Assembly: GCA_014529385.2 (NCBI GenBank)
Contig: CM043952.1
Coordinates: 155,411,057 to 155,475,056 of the forward strand
Direction: 5' to 3'
Length of the DNA stretch: 64,000 nucleotides
Source of the DNA: Adiantum capillus-veneris
Taxonomy: Eukaryota; Streptophyta; Polypodiopsida; Polypodiales; Pteridaceae
Made by a program: the position numbers and the translations under genes. The notes beneath the pieces were generated by a model that was not told the origin of the DNA, made no database searches, and saw only the letters and a list, made by a program, of their open reading frames with translations. The number at the start of each line of letters is the position of its first letter. The stretch's first letter is position 1. This document shows positions 12,601 to 24,001 of this stretch, in pieces.

Positions 12601-13565
12601 CCCTCGTCACTATGGGTCGCAACCATGATTGCAACGTTTCTGGATTTGCATTGAGATATGAAGGGAAAAGTGGTATTTCTACCATTCCATCTTGCCTAGC
12701 TAGGATTTTGGTCTCATCCTCCATTAACTTAAAGGGATTAGTAGATTTACTGAGGGTAGGGTTTAGTCCTTGAGTGACAGCGAGTTTTGTTGGAATTACC
12801 CTAGTGGCTATCAATCTTGCTACCTCTACCTTTTCTATTGGCCTATACTCCCGTCCATATTTGTCAACATATAGTATGAGACTCCCCTCACCTGATTCAT
12901 ATGAAAATAAGTACAGAGTTTTTTTTGTGCCTAGCTCAAAGGCAAATGGTGCTAGACATCAAAAATATGTCTTGACTCTCCCATTCAGGTATTCATAGAT
13001 TCCTATCGCTCCTTGGCTAGTCGCAACTTTAGTCACCTTCTTGTCAAACACCAAGGTGGAATTAGGAAGGTATATTAGAGGAGGTATTTTGGGGATTTCA
13101 AAAACCATCTTCCCCTTTACCACATTATCCCTGTACTTGTTGTAGTTCTCTGGATCCTAAATCATAAGGTAATGTGTTCCCTCCTCATCACGGAATCTAT
13201 CCCCATCATCATACAATAGAAGGTCATCCACTCCTTCTGCTGGTTTTCTTCAATGCAAATGATTTTACTACCCCTTTCATCAGCATAGACCAAAGCCCCA
13301 TGGGTATTTGTTACTTCTAAGTAAAGGGTTGTAAACCTCCCCTCCTTCTCCGTGGATTGGTTGGTTAACCGCGGTGTCCCGGTCCACCATAAGATAAAAG
13401 GATTGTTTAGAGGAGGTGTCAGTTCCACTACCGTGTTCTATGATTGGTGCTAGTGTATATATCCTAGCTTGGGTCACACTCTCTTCCATAGACATATGCT
13501 CACTTGATCTCCTTGTGATTTGTGGTCTCTTTGAAGGTTTCTTCCTGATTTCAAATACTTCCATC
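9640..13565 (-). mobile_element. Ty3/gypsy gag-protease fossil
   Basis: A minus-strand internal region of an LTR retrotransposon. From its 5' side (right): a long poorly known N-terminal region (about 13,565-12,400), a retrotransposon gag domain (about 12,116-11,700, with the usual FKQKEGESVRKA and QGLRNADIQKYF-type blocks), a cysteine-rich zone (about 11,100-10,900), and a protease-flanking zone at 10,139-9,642 (TITLGELLRLRPNMW, EGEDGNTTLLIELEG). It ends before reverse transcriptase. It is broken with many lesions. The 5' leader probably extends to about 15.7 kb. Confidence 0.7.
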
Positions 13566-13945
13566 CCTTAACACACCACTACAAATCCAAACCTTTTACC
13601 TTTAGAGTTATCTTTGTTGTGTCTTACTCTGGCTATTACACTCTCTAATTGGTTGATTGATTGCCCTTCCAATTAGTCTGGACTTGCTGGACTTTGTTGT
13701 TGGCTATCTGTACAACACTTTAGACTCTACAAATCTGTGTCAATGGTGGTTCTCTTTTAGTGACATTCAGTATATTGATTAGGAAGAACATGCAAGTATT
13801 TCCTATCCAAAATTTCCTTTGGAAGGGCTGGTCCCCCGTATATGTTATTATTACTGAATGGACTAGCAAAATGTGTTGTCAGAGCTAAGTGGATTACCTG
13901 GCACGCTCAAGTTACTCAATCTGCTTTAAAATCTGACTGTCAGAC

Positions 13946-15213
13946 TTTATACGCGTATAAAAACTATCAATAAAAAATTCCAATATCTTATCACCAGATA
14001 TCATCTAAAATTCATGTAACTCACAAAAACCTTGAAAATGACAAATGGGCCCCTTTAGTGTGAGTTACATTTTGATGCAGATTGATTTTGGCTCTTTTTT
14101 CCATTTTTTGACACTTACAGACTCAAATTCTTTTTTCCAATTTGAGTGTAATCTTGGCTATTGGCTTCTAAGGTCCCTTAGAATGCAAGGATATGCCCCA
14201 GTTCAACTTTGAAAGTCAACATGGTCAAAAAGACATTATATGCGTATAAAGTCTTTTTGACCAGCTTGACTAGATTTTTGCAAGTTTGTGCTTATAGTGG
14301 TGTGTTGATATTTCCTATGTAGTCTTAAGTTCAATTAATGGTCAATAGCATCAAAAATACTTTATACACGTATAAAAACTTATATGGCTTATTGACATGA
14401 AACTTGCTCTAGAGGTAGCCCAACACTCAGGGACTTCACAGATATTCTTTGAATTGAGTTTGGAATCAAGTTTGTTCAAGTTGTGGCCAAAAAGAGGTGT
14501 ATAGAGTGTTTGTATTGTTTCTTGGTCTTTTTAAGCTTGGATTTGGTCCAAATGCAATAAAATATGAGCTATGGACTTCCCCAAGGCTTTGAGAAACTTT
14601 GGGCATATACCTTTGTACAATTTGAGTCTATTCTAGGCTCTTAGACTTTATACGCGTATGAAGTCTATTTGACCAGAATGAACTTAAATTTCAGCCCAAG
14701 GTTCTCTTTTGTGTGTACTCAAAGCATAAGTGCTCAAAATCAAGTTTTGATGCCAATGATTCACCAATTCACCATTTTGTAAAATTCTCTCCAAATGTAA
14801 AGTTGGCTGACCAAATGGTATGGAACCTTGTAGTCAAAATTATATAACCCTCCCAAATGGCTTAGTGCTGACAACATGCAGGATATTACCCAAATTTACC
14901 GTGGAGATTTCATACGCGTATGAAGTCTCCTATCTCATAATTCAGAAGATTTCTAAGTTAAGTTCCCCTACTTATCAGCATCATGTACATCTATTCACAA
15001 CAAAATTTCAAGCTTAAAAGTGCTTACAAACACAAGTTTCTGATGTTTCTTGCTACAACCATTCCGTCTTTTGGCTTTTGGTCCCCAAATCTATGCCAAA
15101 ACTCCACACACAGGGTGTTCATAGGGTATAACTACTCATTTTAACACTCTGGTTTAGTCAATTTTCACAAGTTTGGTCTCTTTTTAGCCTTAACGACTTT
15201 ATACGCGTATAAA
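13946..15213. repeat. Six dispersed ACGCGT-centred palindromes
   Basis: Copies lie at 13946-13961 (TTTATACGCGTATAAA, perfect 16 bp), 14235-14250, 14361-14376, 14643-14666, 14903-14930 and 15198-15213 (perfect 16 bp again). Copy 2 sits inside a 40-bp inverted repeat (14223-14262) with 12-bp arms GGTCAAAAAGAC and GTCTTTTTGACC. Copies 4 and 5 are 24- and 28-bp palindromes with one mismatched pair. Intervals are about 289, 126, 288, 263 and 290 bp. The tract is non-coding and lies on the 5' side of the gypsy gag fossil. Confidence 0.8.
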
Positions 15214-16486
<1,273 letters not shown>

Positions 16487-16639
16487 ACAGCATGCACAAT
16501 GATAACCGGGTTTGATTAACTCAAAAGTTGGGTTTAAGGTTACAAAAATTGACTTATATACATTCCTCCATAGAGGCTCGTTCCCAAAAAGTCCAATGAC
16601 TGCTCAAATATTAAAAAGGTATCATTTCGCTTCAAAAAA

Positions 16640-17760
16640 TAATGGGACAATGTATTTGGGAACTTCTTCTGTATTCTGCCATCAACAACATTCCCGTTGT
16701 TGTTATGGTTGACAGGCGGCCCATTTCAAACAAAAGGTGGATTGCTTGGTCTAAAACTCCCCTAGTTTTGAGGTTGTCTATGGTTTTGGTTAAAGTTCTG
16801 CTGATTGAAGTTCCTCTGAACTGCCAATGGTATGGGTCTAAAGTTTCCAAAATTCCAATTCAGATTGAGGTTTCTATGTTCATAATTGTCCACCAATCCT
16901 GTGAATCTTGAATTGTTAAATGGACAATCCTTGGATTGATGCCCACGATCAAGACAAGTGTAACATAAATGATCCTATCTAGCTTTCATACGTAATAAGT
17001 TCTCTCTTCTCTGTTGTGAATTTCCAGATCTTTGTTCCTCCTTGGGACGAGGTCTTTTGATTTCATGAACAGGGACAGGTTCTGGTTTCCTCTTTCTAGT
17101 AGTAAATAATTCTATTTCAATGGGTTTGCCTACATCAAGGATATCTACAAAATTGGTAATGTGAAGACTCTAGAGTCTAGTCTTCATAGGATTATGTAAC
17201 CCTGACACAAATCAAGCTACCTTGACCTCTTGAGTCATCCCTCCTGGAGCGTACTTCACAAGGGTTAAGAAATGTTGATAGTATATTTCCAGATCTCTGG
17301 TTCCTTGAGTACAGTCAAGAAACTCATTCATACGGTCTGAATGATAAACCTTGTTCTGATAGTTCTTCTTAAGTGGGGTCTTAAGATAATCTCAAGTTGT
17401 AGCATTAGGATCAACACTGTTTTTGTGCAATGGTCTCTCCACCAACGCTTAGTTTTTTTCTCTAGTTTGAACTTAGCGATGATAGATTTGTTCACTGTGG
17501 ACAAATGAGACAAATCAAAGCAGTCATCCATGCAGTCAATCCAATCTTCAAGAACTTTGCCTACATCTTTGCCTTCCCCGCTAAAGTTCTCAAGTTGAGA
17601 CATCGATGTCTCTATCAACGATGGTGCGTTGAGGAACAATAGGTGCATTTGTGTTAGCAGCATCCACAATTCCTCTAGGACTTCGAATGGGATAGAATAT
17701 TTTACTATGTGTGACCTTGGTTGATATGGTGTAGTAAGTTACCATGCCTCCTAAGTCCTT
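16640..17760 (-). mobile_element. Ty3/gypsy gag fossil with zinc knuckle
   Basis: Minus-strand sequence from about 17,670 to 17,200 resembles a plant gypsy gag (FSGEGKDVGKVLEDWIDCMD, then KRWWRDH). A CCHC zinc-knuckle-like block lies at about 16,970-16,910 (CLDRGHQSKDCPF). No protease or reverse transcriptase follows. It is an isolated, broken gag piece. Confidence 0.65.
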
Positions 17761-17943
17761 AAATCAAATACAATAGACATTTAAAGATAAGATGAGAAGA
17801 AATAGAAGAAAGAATAATGAATAAATTAACCCAATTTCTATATCACAAAACTTTGGTTTTTTGAAAGTCTACAAGGTCTCAAAGTTTTTAATAAATCCTA
17901 GTGGCTCTAAGATAATGCACTCGGAAATACCCATTGTGACATC

Positions 17944-17946
17944 CTT
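17944..17946 (+). repeat. Target-site duplication (left) of CACTA
   Basis: CTT immediately before CACTA; the same CTT follows the right end at 23,999-24,001. A 3-bp duplication is the rule for CACTA elements. Confidence 0.85.
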
Positions 17947-18070
17947 CACTACAACAAAAAACGTGTTATCAACGCAAATATCGACGCGGCCCGTCGCTAT
18001 CCACGTCGCTGTGAAACCAGTCGCTATTAGCGACTGCCATAGCGACGCACATAGCGACGACCATAGAAGA
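17947..18070. repeat. CACTA 3'-side terminus and subterminal repeats
   Basis: The CACTACAACA terminal repeat is followed by about 90 bp with repeated CGTCGCTAT / AGCGAC units in both orientations. In known CACTA elements such subterminal motifs bind the TNPA-type protein; that role is inferred here. Confidence 0.8.
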
Positions 18071-18354
18071 GAAAAAATTTCTTGGACAGAGGGCAGGTAG
18101 CCTGGCCTGTGCCTAGTTAAAAGATGGGCACAGCCACAACCAGACTTCATGCCCTCTGCCCAAGAAAGCGAGAAGCACCAAAATATCAACCATGCTCTCG
18201 CGCGCAAAAATTTCAGCAGAGTTCCCTTTGTTTTTACATAAACTTTTCAAAAAAAACCATATCATGTATACGCCTCCTACATGCTATCCATGTAGGATCT
18301 CACATGAGATTTAAGGCCAATGAAAGACAACCGTACCAACTGAAAAGCATAGCC

Positions 18355-18545
18355 ATAACTTAAAAGTATAACCATAACGAACCATAACCATAACTTAAAA
18401 GCATAACAATAACGAACCATAACCATAACCTAAAAGCATAACCATAACCGGCTATAACCACTTTGATCAAAACCATAATACAGATAACCATAACCATAAA
18501 CAAAATTAACAATAACCATAAGCATAACCAGAAAGAGAAACAAGA
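18355..18545. repeat. Degenerate (CATAAC)n tract in the CACTA
   Basis: About 190 bp of CATAACCATAAC units arranged in a higher-order repeat of roughly 40 bp, with GAAC and TTAAAAG spacers. It lies between the second gene and the terminus. Confidence 0.75.
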
Positions 18546-18823
18546 ACTGTCTATACAATGACAATGACAATAATCATAACCATAAGGGAAACAATAACTG
18601 TCTGAACACTAACTGTTTGTACAAAAAAGAGACACAAAAGCATGTTTGTGTCTCACAAAGCATATAGATGAAAGCTGGTCCACTAATGACTAGGCGTCGC
18701 AACCTGCACATAGGACAACTCACAAAATTAGTATTGATATTACTTCACATATAGTGACTTAATTAAATCAACTCACACATATTAACGTCTCACCTCAAGC
18801 GATCAGCGAGATTGTAAGGCCTC

Positions 18824-19932
18824 CTAGTCTACAGGCTCTCCTGAAGCTTCAAGATCATTCAGTACTTCATAGATACCTCTGCGATATCCATCTGACTCCT
18901 CCTCACGTGATGGCGCTCGATGCATCGCAAGATTCTGCGTTTATACAAAAATCAAAGTAATAAGAATACATGATTCATCGCGTTTTAAAAAACGCCATAG
19001 TTAAGATTGGATTAGAAACTCACAAACTCATAGCGAAAGGTGTCGAAGCCTCCGCTGCCAAGATGAGATGTCCCCCTAGTCATCTGTCGTACCTGTGCGA
19101 CCTCACGCTGCTGTCTAAACCGCGTGGCTGTTGTCCGCTCATCCTCCCTGATCTGCAGCCACGTCTCGTGTGGGATGTCCGAAGGCTTCAACGAGTCGGT
19201 CCTGAAAGCCTTTCGAGCTGCATCTTGTCGATGTTTGATGGTGTCAACACCCTTAATCCACCGCGCCGAAACAACAGAAGAGCCCGGAGCAGGCTGGTAC
19301 TCTCTCAGGATGGTCTCCACTATGTAAGTGACTTTTTCCTTTTCTTGCTGATCCCAAGACGTCAAAATGCTGGTCGAAAACTGCAGCTCCACGAGCTGGC
19401 GAATCCGCTGTCGCATCTCAGTCCCGACTCTATCCATGTCAACAGAACCATCTCCCCGTACAGTATAGATCTTGGAGGCACTAGGATCGTGTGCCCCCCA
19501 AGGTGTCCGAGGTGTGCCAAGAGGTGTGTCGAGAGGTGTGCCTGGGTAAGACGGGGGTCGTGAGCGAGGAGGGGTTGAAGCATCTGTGGACCCTCCTCCA
19601 CAGCAACCACCACCTCCACCTGACAATCGTCGAGATCGGCGAGTGCGCCTATGCTGCGGAGATGAGGACGTACCCGCCTCTGCCTCACCCCTAGGTGTCG
19701 AAGCGGCCGTGATGGGAGAAGAAGGCATCGTTCCCATAGGCGTCCTGAACCCCGTAGGCATCTCCCCCCTAGGCGTCGGACCCTCGTGTGTGAAGCCCGG
19801 AGGCGTAGTACCCGTGCCTCTGGCTACCCACTACTGAGAAGCCTCTGCCATCTAAGCAGGCGTCATCCGTGTAACAAAGCCCATGAATGCATCTGCACTC
19901 ATGGAAGCGGGATCTGGAATCTCGTCTGCCAT
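18824..19932 (-). CDS. CACTA second gene (Transposase_24/Ptta-like), broken
   Basis: Two exons on the minus strand: 19932-19024 and 18934-18824, joined by an 89-bp intron with GTGAGT donor and GCAG acceptor, ending at TAG 18826-18824. The product has a Ser/Thr/Pro/Gly-rich N-terminal half, then a helical, charged domain ending in RQMTRGTSHLGSGGFDTF, which fits the plant En/Spm-type Transposase_24/Ptta family. It probably acts as the DNA-binding accessory factor for transposition in the nucleus. The ATG at 19932 opens a plausible N-terminus (MADEIPDPASMSADAF), but two in-frame TAGs (19854-19852 and 19833-19831) follow. A shorter product could start at 19761, leaving 249 codons in exon 1. Neighbour: the TNP2 gene ends 107 bp upstream. 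Confidence 0.75.
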
Positions 19933-20039
19933 ACTAAAGTCCTGCACAAAGAAAGTAAAATAAAGCGTCAGAACACAGTTGTTTAAATTAACTTTAAGCT
20001 TAATTTTAAATCAAAGTCTTCACACGAACACTTACAGGC

Positions 20040-22412
20040 CTAGGCCTCGACGAGTGAGGCATCATCGATAAGATCTTGCATCGTATCATCGTCTATCTCT
20101 AATTGCAAACATAACTCTGCCCCAACTCGTTCTGGCAGATTGTCTTCATCCATTGCATCTTCATCTACAAGTGTCAATTCTGGCTCGTCTGCGTCATCCC
20201 TCGTATATCTGTCAGCTACCCTAAACCGGCTCGTGGGTAGATACTTCTCAATCATGCAAACTGCCTCAATGGAGTTAGCCCTTGCGACTGCAATAGATTC
20301 CTCCCGTATCTCCTTGGAAGAGATCCACCGCACTAGCTCTGAAATCTTGTATATGCAGGTCCGCACTTCCTCCGTTAAACACCCCTTGATCGCAATTGGA
20401 AGAATGAATTGCAAGAACTTATGCCAGTCGTGCGATTTCAACCCCGACAGTTGATCGTCACGGGTGAATGCTGTCTTGAGACATCGCATATATCTTGTTG
20501 GCGTCCTGAACTCTGAAATCACCCTTTACACTTGTCGCTCTTCGTTTTTTAGCAATACCCATGGCGCTCTTGGAAGTTTTGTTTGACCAGCTGCATTGGT
20601 GAAAGGCCACAGCTCTGGCATCTTTCCAACCGACTGCAAATCATCTCGTGAAGCTCGATTGTCTTTCATTCCCATGATTGTCTTCCAGAGGAGCTCTCCC
20701 ACATTCTTGAATATATGCATTGGATCCAGCAAATGGTTAATTAGTAGATCACCCCAGTACGGCAACGTATGGAGAATGGACAAACGTTTCATTCCTGGAA
20801 CAGGTTGCCCCTCATGTTGCTCCCATCGGCGACGCCACTCTTGTACATGCATAGGACGACATTCGACACGACCAAGCTGGCCTTCGCGCAAGTGATGGAC
20901 ATCTGGAAGATAACGGTGGTGGCCTTGATAAATTGTCTTTCGAAGAGAGGTAGAATAGCGCACATCCAAAGACTGCCCGCAAATTGGACATGCATTGTAT
21001 CCCAAAGTTGCTAGTCCTGCATATATCAAAGCATGAATCAGGCCAAGGCAAAGGGCTTGTGAATAGCGAGAATTTTATAAATCAATAACCATTACCAGAA
21101 GCTTCTCCGTATTCTGGCCAATCATGCATAGTCCACATAAGAAGTCCATGGATCCTTGCATGTTGTTGTCCTACTGGTTCAACCGCATCTGCTATGTCGA
21201 TCCCATGCCATAACTCCTGGAGCTCGTCAACTAGTGGAGCTAGATAAACATCCATGTTTTTTGCTTTGAACTTACCAGGTACAATCAAGCTTAAAATCAA
21301 ATGACCCTTCTTGATAGCAAGCCACGGCGGGAGGTTGTAATTGATAAGGCACACATGCCAAGTGCTCCATGACAAGCTTCTCAAGCCAAATGGATTGACT
21401 CCATCCATTGCCATGCCCAAACGCAAATTGAGTGGTTCACTCTTAAAATGTGGCCAGGTATCTTCAATGTGCCTCCAAGCCTTCGAATCAGCGGGCACCC
21501 TAAATGTTGCGTCAGTGGATCTATTCGTAGAATGCCACCGCATCAACTTTGCAATGGAACCACAATGAAACATGCTTTTTATCCTAGGAATAATAGGGAA
21601 ATGCAGCAACACTTTAGCTGGCACTGTCTCGCCAACTGCATCTTGTTTGTAGCGCATTGCTCCGCACTTAGGACACGACAGACAATCTGCGAATTCATTG
21701 CCAAAAAGAATGCAATCATTTGGACATGCATGAACTTGTTGTAGTCCAAGCCAACTGAGGTCAAAAGTTACTTTGCGTCTAGCCTAGAGGGGGGCATTTC
21801 ATTGCCAGCCGGGAGAAGTTGCTCCCGCAATAAGCTGTTTAAGCCATATTAAATTAAAATTAAAGCTCTCTGAGCACATCACCGTTGCAATCGAAAAATA
21901 TCTTTTGTAAATTACGTACCTAAACAAAGCAGTGACGCTTGCATCTGACCAGCTGTACACTAACTGAAGATTCAAAAACGCCAGACAAGTACGAAGCATA
22001 GATATTTTGGCGCCTTCATAGATTGGTTGACGTGCCAACTTTCTCAACATTTCTTCAGGAGATAGGTGCACGGCTTCTGGTGCTGCTTCGTTCGCGTTCT
22101 CCTCGCTTGTCTGGAAGAAGGCATCCACCATCTCCTCCATGCCGTCGTCTTCTGTCTGTAAGCCCTTTTCTGCTTCCATCCGTGGCTCTATATTGGTCGG
22201 ACCTTCACGCATAATCTTTTTTCTCTCTCTCTCTCAGATGTAGGTGCTATGTCGCGGAAATCAATGCCCGTTTTGTAGGAGTCCTATCACAGATTCTATA
22301 CGGTTTCTCTAGCAAACTCTCCGTACTTGTGCACATGCTCATTACATATCCTACGCTTGCGCGGGATTTGATACTTGCAGAGCGTGCACGAGCATGCAAT
22401 CTTTTCCTCCAT
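20040..22412 (-). pseudogene. CACTA TNP2-type transposase (TNPD-like), broken
   Basis: This encodes the catalytic transposase of the CACTA element. Inferred exons on the minus strand: 22412-22213 (N-terminal cysteine segment IACSCTLCKYQ, like the transposase-associated domain), 22212-21920, 21834-21096 and 21016-20040. The introns have AG|GTACGT, G|GTAATG donors and ACAG, GCAG acceptors. TNP2 hallmarks: HACPNDCILF...CPKCGAMRYK (about 21,740-21,650), AMDGVNPFG with the first catalytic Asp (near 21,405), MDVYLAPLVDEL, HDWPEYGEASG|LATLGYNACPICG across the intron, then a partial DUF4218 (LSGLKSHDWHKFLQFILPIAI), which changes after KYLPTS into an acidic tail. Lesions: TAG 22298-22296, a frame slip in the short CT tract 22222-22235, TAA 21770-21768, a shift near 21,735, and TAA 20528-20526. 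Each is a single step, so the gene died recently. Confidence 0.88.
22222..22235. repeat. Short CT tract inside the TNP2 5' exon
   Basis: Seven CT units lie where the reading frame slips between the N-terminal segment and the rest of TNP2. A dinucleotide length change would shift the frame. Confidence 0.6.
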
Positions 22413-22459
22413 GTTAGTTGATGACGTTGCCATCTACAATGATTATGAATGTTGTTTTA

Positions 22460-22480
22460 ATATATATATATATATATATA
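22460..22480. repeat. (TA)n microsatellite
   Basis: About 10 TA units, just upstream of the TNP2 gene. Confidence 0.9.
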
Positions 22481-22523
22481 CTCCTCACAGTGTAAACTAC
22501 CTCGCATTCTCTAGTCTTGCCCA

Positions 22524-22559
22524 ATCTCCGTACACCTCGGTCCAGAGGTGTACGGAGAT
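22524..22559. repeat. Perfect 15-bp-arm hairpin upstream of TNP2
   Basis: Arms ATCTCCGTACACCTC and GAGGTGTACGGAGAT pair without mismatch around a 6-base loop (GGTCCA). It lies 112 bp upstream of the first TNP2 ATG, in the promoter/leader zone of the element. It could be a protein-binding site or a transcript hairpin. Confidence 0.85.
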
Positions 22560-22827
22560 CAGGACCACCGGGTCAAAATCTCGTCTTTATTGGTCAAATC
22601 CTATATGGGTAGACACATACGTGCACTCCCAGGTGTACATGGCAATGCATGTAGCACGCAAAACCCCTTTGCCTCTTTTAGTTCCATAGTTTCTTCTCTG
22701 TCTACGTACCCTATCTCTCGTTCTTTCTCTGTCGATCTCGCTCTCGCTATCTCTCTTTCTCTATTTTCCTATCCCTCTCTATTTCTCTATTTTCCTATTT
22801 CTCTGCCATATCTCTTGGAGATCCACT

Positions 22828-23044
<217 letters not shown>

Positions 23045-23049
<5 letters not shown>

Positions 23050-23449
23050 CCCTATCTCTCTAATGATCGAACAAGCGACTGATCTAGGGAGATCTAGATG
23101 CCCACGACTGCGGAGGACTACACAACATCGACATAGGCTGCCTCAGAGGATCTAGCTAGGTCACTTTGGCTCGACATGCACAACGTCCGGTCAGAGTACT
23201 GACCATGGAGTAGATCTACCTATCCCACCTAGCTCGTTTAGCCGTTTAGTCCACACCCAGCAGTTTAGGATTCCATAATATTTTATTTTGTCATCTTCTT
23301 ACTCTGACTTTGTATCAGATCCATCACATTGTAACTTTCTTGTCTCATGTCTCATAGGTCACTATGGCCTTTCGAAGACGTTAAATAACATTTCATTTCA
23401 TTTCTCTTTAATTTTTTTCTCTTTAGTTTTAATTTCCTAAGCATACATT

Positions 23450-23452
<3 letters not shown>
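23045..23452. other. CACTA 5'-side non-coding region
   Basis: No reading frame of note. It separates two microsatellite blocks within the CACTA element and probably holds promoter/leader sequence of TNP2. Confidence 0.4.
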
Positions 23453-23518
<66 letters not shown>

Positions 23519-23582
23519 TACACAAACACACACACCGCTCTCTCTCTCTCTCTCTCTCTCTTTCCTACACACACACACACAC

Positions 23583-23666
<84 letters not shown>

Positions 23667-23708
23667 CACACACACACACGATGTAGAGGTAGAGAGAGAG
23701 AGAGAGCA
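23453..23708. repeat. (CT)n / (CA)n microsatellite cluster
   Basis: CT tracts at 23453-23514, 23539-23561 and 23586-23662 are separated by near-identical CCTACACACACACAC spacers. The repeated spacer suggests duplication of the compound unit. A GA run follows at 23692-23706. Confidence 0.92.
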
Positions 23709-23829
23709 AGAGAGAGGGGTTGGGGAGGGTGGAGATGGACATAATACCTGCGCAGCAGGATTCAGCCAAGACCCGAGCAGGCGAAAATGGCCCCTGCGCG
23801 CGGGTTTCTCTTTTTTCCCCCAATTTTTT

Positions 23830-23998
23830 TGGCGTCGATATATGCGTCGCTATACGGTTGGCAAATAAAGCCTTTCCATGCGTATATCGACGCACATTGC
23901 GACGCGTATAGTGACGCCCGCTAATGTCGTCGATATACGCGTGGAAAGGCATGGCCATCGATATAGGCGCGTCGATGTCTTCATTTAGTGTTGTAGTG
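23830..23998. repeat. CACTA 5'-side terminus with subterminal hairpin
   Basis: A 22-bp arm at 23870-23891 (GCCTTTCCATGCGTATATCG...) pairs with 23929-23950 with one mismatch, enclosing further GCGACG/GTGACG motifs. More TCGATATA/GCGTCG motifs lie outside the arms. The terminus is TGTTGTAGTG. Confidence 0.85.
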
Positions 23999-24001
23999 CT
24001 T
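23999..24001 (+). repeat. Target-site duplication (right) of CACTA
   Basis: CTT, matching 17,944-17,946. Confidence 0.85.

Noticed and set aside
18970-19837. Plus-strand frames across the second CACTA gene (up to 197 codons)
   Set aside because: Shadows of the GC-rich minus-strand gene, which has matching splice sites, correct order after TNP2 and a recognisable C-terminal domain.
20596-21744. Plus-strand frames opposite TNP2
   Set aside because: No domain content; antisense shadows of the transposase exons.
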